Source: Alistipes sp. CHKCI003
Lineage (GTDB): Bacteria > Bacteroidota > Bacteroidia > Bacteroidales > Rikenellaceae
Length of the DNA stretch: 64,000 nt
NCBI RefSeq assembly: GCF_900021155.1
Contig: NZ_FCNT01000050.1
Span: 28,651 to 92,650, forward strand
Reading direction: 5' to 3'
Below the pieces are notes generated by a model, which made no database searches, was not told where the DNA came from, and saw only the letters and a program-made list of their open reading frames with translations. A program made the translations under genes and the position numbers. Shown in pieces: positions 25,149 to 32,271 of this stretch. Each line of letters opens with the position of its first letter. The first letter of the stretch is position 1.

Positions 25149-26038
25149 ATCAGGATTCCGAGGGTCAGCAACACTCCGAAGAGGAGCAGATTGCGGGCCG
25201 TTTCGCCCAGCGAGGCGTTGAGCGCCTCGCCGTGATCCGTCCGCACCATCCTCCGCCATGCCGGCACGAACAGCAGCAGCCACCACGCTGCGGGAAGAGC
25301 GAGAGCCCAGTACGATCCCCGGATCGCCAGCGGCAGGCAGCACAGCATCGCCCCGGTGCCGAGCGCGAAGTAGCCCCATTTGCCGAACCCTTTGCCGAAA
25401 CGGACCACGACGGTGCGTTTGCCGCACCGGGCGTCCTCCTCCCGGTCGCGGAAATTGTTGACCATCAGCATCGTGTCGATCACGAGCCCGCAGGCGAGCG
25501 CCGCGAAGGTGGTCTCCGTCGTCCACGTCCGGGCCTGCACGTAGTAGGTGAATCCGAGCGGCACGATCCCGAAAAAGAGGACGACGGCCGCATCGCCCAG
25601 CCCCTTGTAGGCCAGCGGCCACGGTCCTGCCGTATAGAGGTAGGCGGCCGCTACGCAGAGCAGTCCGATCCAGACGAGCCACCAGCCGCCGTACCAGAGC
25701 GGTCCGATGCCGACGGCTGCGGCGGCGGCCGTGAAGAGGGCGATGCCCGCTTTCATGGCCGGCGGCGTGATGTATCCCTTGGCGAAAGCGCGGTCGGGGC
25801 CGAGCCGGTCGGGTCGGTCCGAACCTTTCAGAAAGTCGAAGAGGTCGTTCACGAGGTTGGCCACGCACTGCATCAGCAGCGCGAACAGGAGACACAGCAG
25901 GGCGGGCTGCCAGCGGAAGGCGCCGTCGTGCCATGCGAGGGCCGTACCGGCGGCGACGGGAATCGCGGCCGCACCGAAACTGTATGGTCGCACGGCGACG
26001 ATCCATGCGCGCAAGGAGTTGGTCTTGATGGGTTTCAT
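25142..26038 (-). CDS. menA: 1,4-dihydroxy-2-naphthoate polyprenyltransferase
   Basis: Membrane prenyltransferase that attaches the polyprenyl tail to dihydroxynaphthoate in menaquinone synthesis. The 298-residue protein (start ATG 26038) has about nine hydrophobic helices and the two Asp-rich motifs of the UbiA superfamily, NDLFDFLKGSDRPDRLGPDR and MVNNFRDREEDARCGKRT. The ATG overlaps the TGA of the upstream methyltransferase (ATGA), indicating translational coupling. Confidence 0.93.
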   Translation of the reverse strand: MKPIKTNSLRAWIVAVRPYSFGAAAIPVAAGTALAWHDGAFRWQPALLCLLFALLMQCVANLVNDLFDFLKGSDRPDRLGPDRAFAKGYITPPAMKAGIALFTAAAAAVGIGPLWYGGWWLVWIGLLCVAAAYLYTAGPWPLAYKGLGDAAVVLFFGIVPLGFTYYVQARTWTTETTFAALACGLVIDTMLMVNNFRDREEDARCGKRTVVVRFGKGFGKWGYFALGTGAMLCCLPLAIRGSYWALALPAAWWLLLFVPAWRRMVRTDHGEALNASLGETARNLLLFGVLLTLGILIQ

Positions 26039-26808
26039 GGTTTTTTGACGAGGTAAATTCTGTCGTTGGCTAAAGCGTAGCGTTCGCGTTCTTCGGGCGT
26101 GAAGCGGGCGGCGTAGTCGATCTCTTCGGCTTCGAATCCGGTGCTGCGCAGCCGGTCGGGATAGTCGCGGCCGAAGACGCGCCGGTGGTCGTACTGCCCG
26201 AAGAGGCGGGTCCGTTCCGCGGGGTCGGTGATCGAGTCGTCCTCGAAGGTCTCGGCGCGTGCACGATCGACGGGCGAGAGCACGATGCCCCAGCCGCCCG
26301 GACACAGAATGCGGTGCAGCTCGCGCAGAGCGGCGCGGTCGTCGGCGACGTGTTCGAGGATATGGTTGCAGATCACCGCGTCGAACGAAGCGTCGGGCAA
26401 CGGGATCCGTTGGATGTCGAAGTGAAGATCCGCGAGCGGACTTTCGAGGTCGGCCGTTACGTAACGCGACGGTTCGGAGGCGTATATTCTCTTCAGCCGC
26501 CGCCCGAGGCACACTTCGGGCGCGATGTGGAGCAGACGCGGACGCCGCTCCGCGAGGTCCGTTTCGCGCGTGAGCCAAAGCCAGAGCAGGCGGTGGCGTT
26601 CGAGTGCGAGGCAGCGCGGGCAGAGCGCGTCGGGGCGCGGCACGACATAGCCGTAGGGCAGGAAGCGGCGGTATTCGGCTCCGCAGAGGGGGCACTCGCG
26701 TCCTTTGCCTTTGTAACACAGCCCCATGAGCGGCACGCTCCAGCCCGCGAGGCGCTGCATGGCGGGGCGCGGCACATGGTTGAGGCACCATTTGACGAAT
26801 TTTTTCAT
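26035..26808 (-). CDS. Class I SAM-dependent methyltransferase with zinc-ribbon-like N-terminus
   Basis: A 257-residue protein starting at ATG 26808. Near the N-terminus it has CPLCGAEYRRF and, 23 residues on, CPRCLALERHRLLW, which look like a four-cysteine zinc ribbon. The methyltransferase core follows: RLLHIAPEVCLG (SAM-binding motif I variant), YVTADLESP, DASFDAVICNHILEHVADD and LHRILCPGGWGIV. It is coupled to menA by an ATGA overlap, tempting one to link it with quinone methylation, but it does not look like MenG/UbiE and its substrate is unknown. Confidence 0.85.
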   Translation of the reverse strand: MKKFVKWCLNHVPRPAMQRLAGWSVPLMGLCYKGKGRECPLCGAEYRRFLPYGYVVPRPDALCPRCLALERHRLLWLWLTRETDLAERRPRLLHIAPEVCLGRRLKRIYASEPSRYVTADLESPLADLHFDIQRIPLPDASFDAVICNHILEHVADDRAALRELHRILCPGGWGIVLSPVDRARAETFEDDSITDPAERTRLFGQYDHRRVFGRDYPDRLRSTGFEAEEIDYAARFTPEERERYALANDRIYLVKKP

Positions 26809-27119
26809 ACTTTTTTCTCTTCCGGCGTCGGGCCGGTCTTGTCGTGTTTTTCCCAGACGCATCCCGGACGGTGGGAAAAGCGTTCGGGCGGAGACGGTTG
26901 CCGAACGGCCTTGCGACTGCCGTCCGTGCGGCGTTTTCGTGCCTGCGGTCCGGCCGACGACGTGCATCGCGTCGGCCGACGTTCTGCCGACACACACCTC
27001 CCTCTTCCTCTCTCCGTACCGGACGTCAGGCCCCCGAGGCGGAGAGTTCGCAGGCGTGTGTCGTCGGGTCGTTTTCGGCCGCCTCTGCATCGACATCCGA
27101 ATCGCTTCCGTCTCCAGCT
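26809..27119. other. GC-rich intergenic region, nothing recognised
   Basis: Upstream of the methyltransferase; no credible gene or clear promoter is seen. It ends in a C9 tract at 27120-27128 and then the repeat at 27154. Confidence 0.45.
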
Positions 27120-27128
27120 CCCCCCCCC
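27120..27128. repeat. C9 homopolymer tract
   Basis: Nine consecutive C just before the left arm of the inverted repeat around xseB. Confidence 0.8.
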
Positions 27129-27153
27129 GGCTTAACGAAGTGGGACGACGATG

Positions 27154-27220
27154 TCCGACGTTTTCGGTAAGCCGAGGACGGAGCCGAACTCGTCCGGCAG
27201 ACTGCCGACGCAGGGAAACG
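27154..27220 (+). repeat. Left arm of a 67-bp inverted repeat around xseB
   Basis: Identical, apart from one extra base, to the reverse complement of 27486-27553. It contains GTAAGCCGAGGACGGAGCC, and aligns loosely with the 76-bp tandem units at 54916-55067 (shared blocks AGAGCCGAACTCGT-like and GGGAAACGGA-like), so it belongs to a dispersed intergenic repeat family. Confidence 0.9.
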
Positions 27221-27272
27221 GAAGAAAGAAATTCATTCTTTCCCTTCGGCCTGCCGCATTGGGCCGCCTCTC

Positions 27273-27461
27273 CTATTCCAAAATTTTCTTCACGTCGCTC
27301 TCCGCCTTGCGGAGCCGCTCCTTGCAGAGCCCGATCAGCTCCGTCGCGCGTTTCACCTCGGCCGCGAGGCTGTCCACGTCCATCTCCTCGCTGCGGAAGC
27401 GCGTGAGGATGCGTTCGATCTCGGCCATCGCTTCGGCATAGGCGATCTCTTTCTTAGCCAT
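27273..27461 (-). CDS. xseB: Exodeoxyribonuclease VII small subunit
   Basis: Small subunit of the ssDNA exonuclease VII; it binds and stabilises XseA. The 62-residue protein starts MAKKEIAYAEAMAEIERIL and continues MDVDSLAAEVKRATELI and CKERLRKAESDVKKIL, the typical two-helix XseB pattern of about 60-80 residues. ATG 27470 would add three residues. It lies downstream of xseA on the same strand, separated by about 240 bp that include the right arm of an inverted repeat, unlike the usual tight xseA-xseB spacing. Confidence 0.9.
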   Translation of the reverse strand: MAKKEIAYAEAMAEIERILTRFRSEEMDVDSLAAEVKRATELIGLCKERLRKAESDVKKILE

Positions 27462-27485
27462 ATTTTTCATTCTTTTTTTGGGGGA

Positions 27486-27553
27486 CGTTTCCCCTGCGTC
27501 GGCAGTCTGCCGGACGAGTTCGGCTCCGTCCTCGGCTTACCGAAAACGTCGGA
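27486..27553 (-). repeat. Right arm of the 67-bp inverted repeat around xseB
   Basis: Reverse complement of 27154-27220 with one extra base in a short C-run. It sits between xseA and xseB; the two arms enclose xseB alone. Confidence 0.9.
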
Positions 27554-27703
27554 TATTCGTCGGTCTCCGCTCTCCCCGTCGACATCCGGATCGCATCCGA
27601 TTCTGCATCCGGTTTGACGAAAAGGGACGGCGGTCGAACGTCTCCGTCCATGTATCCGCGAAGGCCGGCCGCCGTTTCCGGTCCGGATCGCCGGTCTTCG
27701 TCT

Positions 27704-28930
27704 TTATTTCACTTCGGCCGTGAAGCGACCGTCGGCTACTTCGATTTCGAGCCGCTGGCCGGGCCGGACCTCGCGGGCCGAGACTACGGCCCTGCCTTCG
27801 CTGCGCACCACGGCGAATCCGAGCCGCAGGATACGCTGCGGCGAACGGCTGCCGACGAGCTCTTCGGCGGCTGCGAGGCGTTCGCCCTGCCGTGCGAGGA
27901 AGCTCTTCGCCGCGTCCGGTAGCTGTGCTGCGAGATGGTCGAGCCGTGCGGCAAGTCGTGCGGTGAGGCCCCACGAGGACTGGGCTGCCTCGCCCTGCAA
28001 ACGTTGGAGCGCCAGTTCGTGGCTGCGGATCATCGCTACGGTCGCGTCGTGGAGCTGCTGGGCCGCGGTGTCGAGCTGCGCATCGGCCTCGGCGGCCCGT
28101 TCGACGAGCCATACGGCCACTGCGGTCGGGGTTTTGAGCGCCGTGTGCGCCACCATGTCCGCCACGCTCGTGTCCTTGTCGTGTCCGATGCCGGTCAACA
28201 CGGGCAGCGGAAACTGCGCGACGTAGGAGCAGAGCCGGTAGGCGTTGAAGCAGTTGAGGTCGCTGGCCGAGCCGCCGCCGCGGATGATGACCGCAGCGTC
28301 GAATGCCTCTCCGGCGTCGGCCGCTGCACAGAGCGCTTCGATGATCGACTCTTCGGCCGCGGCGCCCTGCATGAAGGCGTCGAAGAGGCGGTGTTCGATC
28401 CGGTAGGGGCTTTTTTCGAGCTCCTTGCAGAAGTCGCGGTAACCTGCGGCGTTCGCGCTCGACACCACCGCCACCCGCTGCACGGGCAGCGGAATCGGAA
28501 TTTCGCGGTTCATATCCCACACGCCGTCCTGCCGGAGGCGGGCTATGGTCTCCTGCCGCTGCCGCTCCATGTCGCCGAGCGTATAGGCGGCGTCGATCTC
28601 CGTGATGCGGAGCGAGAACCCGTAGAGTTCGTGGTAGGAGACGGCGACTTTGGCCAGTATGCGGATGCCGGCCGCGAGCCGTTGTCCGGTCTCGGTCTCG
28701 AAGCAGGCCGCGATGCGGGGATAGGCGCTGCGCCAGATCACGGCCCGCGCCTGAGCCGTGGGCACGCCGTTGTCGCCGCCCTTCTCCACCAGCTCCATGT
28801 AGCAGTGCCCCGAGTAGTTGACCTTGATTTCGGCGATCTCGGCACTGACCCACAGGGGCGAGGCGAAATGCTCGTCGAGGGTGGCCTTGACGAGCCGCTG
28901 CAATTCGGAGAGGGTGAGGTACTGTTGCAT
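27704..28930 (-). CDS. xseA: Exodeoxyribonuclease VII large subunit
   Basis: Catalytic subunit of exonuclease VII, which degrades single-stranded DNA from both ends. The 408-residue protein opens with an OB-fold region (WVSAEIAEIKVNYSGHCYMEL), followed by IPLPVQRVAVVSSANAAGYRDF and the catalytic-domain landmarks VIIRGGGSASDLNCFN and VLTGIGHDKDTSVADMVAHTALKTPTAVA. I start at ATG 28930 (MQQYLTL) because the -7 element at 28938-28945 lies inside any longer frame; the mRNA would be almost leaderless. Confidence 0.95.
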   Translation of the reverse strand: MQQYLTLSELQRLVKATLDEHFASPLWVSAEIAEIKVNYSGHCYMELVEKGGDNGVPTAQARAVIWRSAYPRIAACFETETGQRLAAGIRILAKVAVSYHELYGFSLRITEIDAAYTLGDMERQRQETIARLRQDGVWDMNREIPIPLPVQRVAVVSSANAAGYRDFCKELEKSPYRIEHRLFDAFMQGAAAEESIIEALCAAADAGEAFDAAVIIRGGGSASDLNCFNAYRLCSYVAQFPLPVLTGIGHDKDTSVADMVAHTALKTPTAVAVWLVERAAEADAQLDTAAQQLHDATVAMIRSHELALQRLQGEAAQSSWGLTARLAARLDHLAAQLPDAAKSFLARQGERLAAAEELVGSRSPQRILRLGFAVVRSEGRAVVSAREVRPGQRLEIEVADGRFTAEVK

Positions 28931-28937
28931 GCAGGGG

Positions 28938-28964
28938 CAAAGATACGAATAAGTCGGGTACAAA
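28938..28964 (-). promoter_or_regulatory. Promoter for xseA
   Basis: Minus-strand TATCTTTG at 28938-28945, with TTTG at 28961-28964 (spacer 15 bp, shorter than usual). It fixes the xseA start at 28930. Confidence 0.65.
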
Positions 28965-29091
28965 AACGAATTTTATCCGGGTTTTCCGGGGCGCCCCTCC
29001 GTGCCGGAAGCAGGGGAGGCCGGGGACGAGAACGGGTTTATCCGTTTATGCCGGGACCGGAATATCCGGGACGGGATCGGAAGATGCGGAT

Positions 29092-29634
29092 TTATCGGAG
29101 GACGACTTCCACCTCGCGCGGCATCTGTTTGCCGGCGGGGAGTTGGATGTGCAGTACGCCTTCGCTCGCGACGGGGACGCCTTGTTTCGTCGCAGGCTCC
29201 CAAGCGGGCGCCTCCTCCACGGCTTTCAGCACGCGCCGCCGCAGACGTTTGTCGGTGGCTTCGAGTACCTTGTCGACCGCGACACGGCCTTCGATCGTAA
29301 CGGTGTAGCGCAGGATGACCCGCGCTGCGGGTTCGTCCTGCGGCCAGTCGACGCGGGCGGCGATATACTCTTCGAACGACCGTCCGCCCGTGAAGCGTGC
29401 CGTACGGTCGTGGCAGAGCGTAACGATCATCACGCCGTTTGCGGCGCGTTGGCCGTAGCGGGCGATGGTCTCCTCGTCTGCGGGCAGCCTCTCCGCATTT
29501 TCGATCCAGTCGGGCGGGATGTTGCGGATGTGCTCCCGCGGCTCGCCGTTGACGATGTAGAGCGGTTCCTGTGCTGCGGCGGTGGCGAGCAGAAAGACCG
29601 CGGCTGCGGTAAGGATGGTCGTGGAGCTTCTCAT
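29092..29634 (-). CDS. Exported TonB C-terminal-domain protein with a plug-like segment
   Basis: A 180-residue protein with a signal peptide (MRSSTTILTAAAVFLLATAAAQ; start ATG 29634). Next comes EPLYIVNGEP, then IPPDWIENAERLPADEETIARYG and RAANGVMIVTL, strikingly like the YIVDG...I..IEVLKD..AIYG..GANGVI pattern in the plug of SusC-type TonB-dependent receptors. The C-terminal half (ARVILRYTVTIEGRVAVDKVLEATDKRLRRRVLKAVEEAPAWEPA) is a TonB_C domain. There is no N-terminal anchor as in a true TonB, so it is secreted or periplasmic; role unknown. Confidence 0.75.
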   Translation of the reverse strand: MRSSTTILTAAAVFLLATAAAQEPLYIVNGEPREHIRNIPPDWIENAERLPADEETIARYGQRAANGVMIVTLCHDRTARFTGGRSFEEYIAARVDWPQDEPAARVILRYTVTIEGRVAVDKVLEATDKRLRRRVLKAVEEAPAWEPATKQGVPVASEGVLHIQLPAGKQMPREVEVVLR

Positions 29635-30333
29635 GTTTCGGTATTTTGTATCTTTTCTTTGTCTGCGGTTTTGTTCGCAGGCCGATTGCGGTTTGACCGG
29701 CTGCGCCGTTCGGCTATGCCGCCGGTTCGCCGCAGCCCCGTGCGGCCGGCCGTCCCCGAAGCACGTGTCATGGCCGTTGCAGAACCGAAGCACGCCGCCA
29801 ACGGGAGGAGGGGGGGGAGCCTGCGGACGAACTTTGCTTTTACGGATAACGCAGTGCAGCCGTTTCTATTGTCCGGAGCCCTTTCCCGTATCGGATTCCG
29901 ATGGGCGGAGGCCGGTGCCGGCGCTCCGCACGCATCCGTCCGTTTCGGGCGGTTCGGCGGACGATCTGCATGCGCCGGAACTTGCCCTTCGCCGCTCTCG
30001 GACGGGAGACTGTCTGCCCCACTCTTGTCGCCCCTCTCCTGTCGGTCCGTCGCCGTGTCCGGTCGGCTGCCGGGGCTCCTCTGTCGGTCGGTTGCGATGC
30101 GCGATGCCTTGCGCTGTGCTGCCGGACGATTCGATCTTCGCCCCCCCCGCCTTCCTTTCTTCGTCCTCTCCGTCGTCCCGTCGATCGGGTACGAAAACTT
30201 TTTCGCCGGTCCTGAGACGGCTCGATGATACGGTCTCTTCTCCCGCGATCCTTGGAGCGCGTCTCCCCTCTTCTTCGGACGGTCGCTGCCGGACGGCCTT
30301 TTTCGATGGAGGAGCGTGCGGCCTGCGCCCGGA
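29635..30333. other. GC-rich intergenic region, nothing recognised
   Basis: About 700 bp without a supported gene. It contains a G8 tract (29810-29817) and a C8 tract (30141-30148). Long open frames occur on both strands, as expected at this GC content, but none resembles a known family or shows a matching start signal. Confidence 0.45.
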
Positions 30334-30669
30334 TCATCGTTCGGACGCGGCGTACAGTTCGTCGGTCCAGCGATGGCGCGTCATGTCCACGCATCCGTTG
30401 GCCCGGAAGGCGACTCCTTCCGCTTCGAGCAGGCCGCGCTGGGCTCCCCAACCCGGGACGAGCCTTCCGCCGCTTGCGACGACGCGGTGGCAGGGCACTC
30501 CCGCAGGTGCGCAGGCCATGGCTCGGCCCACTCGGCGAGCATAGTGCGGTTCGCCGGCCAGCCGTGCGATTTCGCCGTAGGCCGCCACCCGTCCGGCCGG
30601 AATCTGCCGTACGATGTCGTATACCTCTTCGTCGAAACGATTCGGTGTCGCGTGCTGCATGGTCGTCAT
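30334..30669 (-). CDS. MGMT (O6-alkylguanine transferase-like) family protein
   Basis: A 111-residue single-domain protein of the alkyltransferase C-terminal fold: FDEEVYDIVRQIPAGRVAAYGEIARLAG (winged helix), then VGRAMACAPAGVPCHRVVASGG with the acceptor Cys60 in PCHRV. Alkyltransferase-like (ATL) proteins of this size usually replace that Cys with Trp or Ala; here it is kept, so direct alkyl transfer is possible. I start at ATG 30669 (MTTMQHAT); ATG 30660 is an alternative. It lies 71 bp after prfA on the same strand. Confidence 0.87.
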   Translation of the reverse strand: MTTMQHATPNRFDEEVYDIVRQIPAGRVAAYGEIARLAGEPHYARRVGRAMACAPAGVPCHRVVASGGRLVPGWGAQRGLLEAEGVAFRANGCVDMTRHRWTDELYAASER

Positions 30670-30740
30670 GATCGAGCCGGGGGAATATCGGAAAAGTCGG
30701 CCGCTGCGGGAAAGCGGAAGGTCCCGTCCTGTCCGAAGAT

Positions 30741-31826
30741 TCAGAGTTCGCTCTCTTTCAGCCGTTCGGCGTTCTCGGCCACGATCAGATGGTCGATCAC
30801 GTCCTGTATGTCGCCGTCCATGAAAGCCGAGAGGTTGTAGATCGTGTAGTTGATGCGGTGGTCGGTGATGCGTCCCTGCGGGTAGTTGTAGGTGCGGATC
30901 TTGGCCGAGCGGTCGCCCGTCGAGACCATCGTCTTGCGTTTCGAGGCGATTTCGTCGAGATACTTCGAATATTCGAGGTTGAAGACGCGCGTGCGCAATT
31001 CGGCGAACGCCTTGTCGAAATTCTTGAGCTGCGACTTCTGATCCTGACACTGCACGACGATGCCCGTCGGGATGTGGGTGAGGCGGATGGCCGAGTAGGT
31101 CGTGTTGACCGACTGTCCGCCCGGGCCGCTGGCGCAGAAGATGTCCTTGCGGATGTCGTTCATCGAGATCTCGACGTCGAACTCCTCGGCTTCGGGCAGC
31201 ACGGCCACCGAAGCGGCCGAGGTGTGCACGCGGCCCTGCGTCTCGGTCTGCGGCACGCGCTGCACGCGGTGCACGCCCGATTCGTATTTGAGGGTGCCGT
31301 AGACGTTCTGCCCCGTAACTTTCAGCACCACCTCCTTGTAGCCGCCCGCGGCGCCGTCCGAGAAGGAGGTGATCTCGTAGCGCCACCCCTTGTTCTCGAT
31401 GTATTTGGTGTACATGCGCAGCAGGTCGCCGGCGAAGATCGCCGCTTCGTCGCCGCCCGTACCGCCGCGGATTTCGAGGATGGCGTTCTTCTCGTCCTGC
31501 GGGTCTTTGGGGATCAGCAGCAATTTGATCTCCTCCTCCATGCGTGCGATCGCGGGTTCCAGCTCGGCGATCTCGGCGCGGGCCATCTCGCGCATCTCCT
31601 CGTCCTTGTCGTTGGCCAGAACGTCCTTCGCTTCGGCCAGATTGGCCAGCGCCGTGCGGAAGCGGTCGGAGGTCTCGACGATCGGTTCCAGCTCCTTGTA
31701 CTCCTTGTTGAGCTGTACGAACTGTTTGACGTCGGCGATCACCTCGGGGTCGGTGAGTTTCTGCCCCGTCTCTTCGTATTTGAGTTTCAGGCCGTCGAGA
31801 CGGCTCAGAATGCTGTTGTCTGCCAT
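30741..31826 (-). CDS. prfA: Peptide chain release factor 1
   Basis: Recognises UAA and UAG stop codons and triggers peptide release. The 361-residue protein has the RF1 fold with the catalytic GGQ in FCASGPGGQSVNTTYSAIRL and the region KYESGVHRVQRVPQTETQGRVHTSAASVAVLPEAEE; no internal frameshift is seen (that is a feature of prfB). A promoter lies at 31847-31854; the MGMT-like gene follows on the same strand. Confidence 0.97.
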   Translation of the reverse strand: MADNSILSRLDGLKLKYEETGQKLTDPEVIADVKQFVQLNKEYKELEPIVETSDRFRTALANLAEAKDVLANDKDEEMREMARAEIAELEPAIARMEEEIKLLLIPKDPQDEKNAILEIRGGTGGDEAAIFAGDLLRMYTKYIENKGWRYEITSFSDGAAGGYKEVVLKVTGQNVYGTLKYESGVHRVQRVPQTETQGRVHTSAASVAVLPEAEEFDVEISMNDIRKDIFCASGPGGQSVNTTYSAIRLTHIPTGIVVQCQDQKSQLKNFDKAFAELRTRVFNLEYSKYLDEIASKRKTMVSTGDRSAKIRTYNYPQGRITDHRINYTIYNLSAFMDGDIQDVIDHLIVAENAERLKESEL

Positions 31827-31846
31827 AGAGGATGCTCTTTTGACGG

Positions 31847-31877
31847 CAAAGATAGCGATTTATTCCGCAAAAACAAA
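31847..31877 (-). promoter_or_regulatory. Promoter for prfA
   Basis: Minus-strand -7 element TATCTTTG (31847-31854) with TTTG at 31874-31877, spacer 19 bp; the -7 element lies 20 bp before the start codon. Confidence 0.8.
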
Positions 31878-32184
31878 GGAGCCGTCGTCCGGCGCGCGTG
31901 CGGAAAAGACCGTGCGGAATCCGTGCGCCGCGAGGTCGGGGCGCCCTTTTGCGGCGGAGGCCGGGGACGGTTTTTCCCGGGGATTTTCGCAGGACGGGAC
32001 CGCGCCGGCCGGTGTCCCGGCAGGTGTGCGGGCCGGGCGTATGCTGCGGCCTGCGATCGTTGAGGCGCGGCCGCGAACGGAACGAAAGGGAACTGTCCGA
32101 GAGTTGTCGGACGGCTCCTTTTTATTCGTGCCGCTATTCGGGAGTTGTACCGGACGGACAATTTCCGAAAGGTCGGAAAACTTG
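31878..32184. other. GC-rich intergenic region, nothing recognised
   Basis: About 300 bp between the prfA promoter and the 43-bp repeats behind leuS; GC-rich with no gene supported. Confidence 0.45.
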
Positions 32185-32270
32185 TTGGACCGCCCCTCTC
32201 CTTACGTCGGATGGCGGTCGATGCCGCTTGGACCGCCCCGCCCCTTGCGTCGGACGGCGGTCGATGCCGC
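32185..32270. repeat. Two tandem 43-bp direct repeats just after leuS
   Basis: Units 32185-32227 and 32228-32270, both starting TTGGACCGCCCC and ending GGCGGTCGATGCCGC, with a few substitutions. They abut the leuS stop codon (32272 on the minus strand). Inside each unit GGACCGCC and GGCGGTC can pair, so each could fold into a hairpin. Confidence 0.85.
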
Positions 32271-32271
32271 G

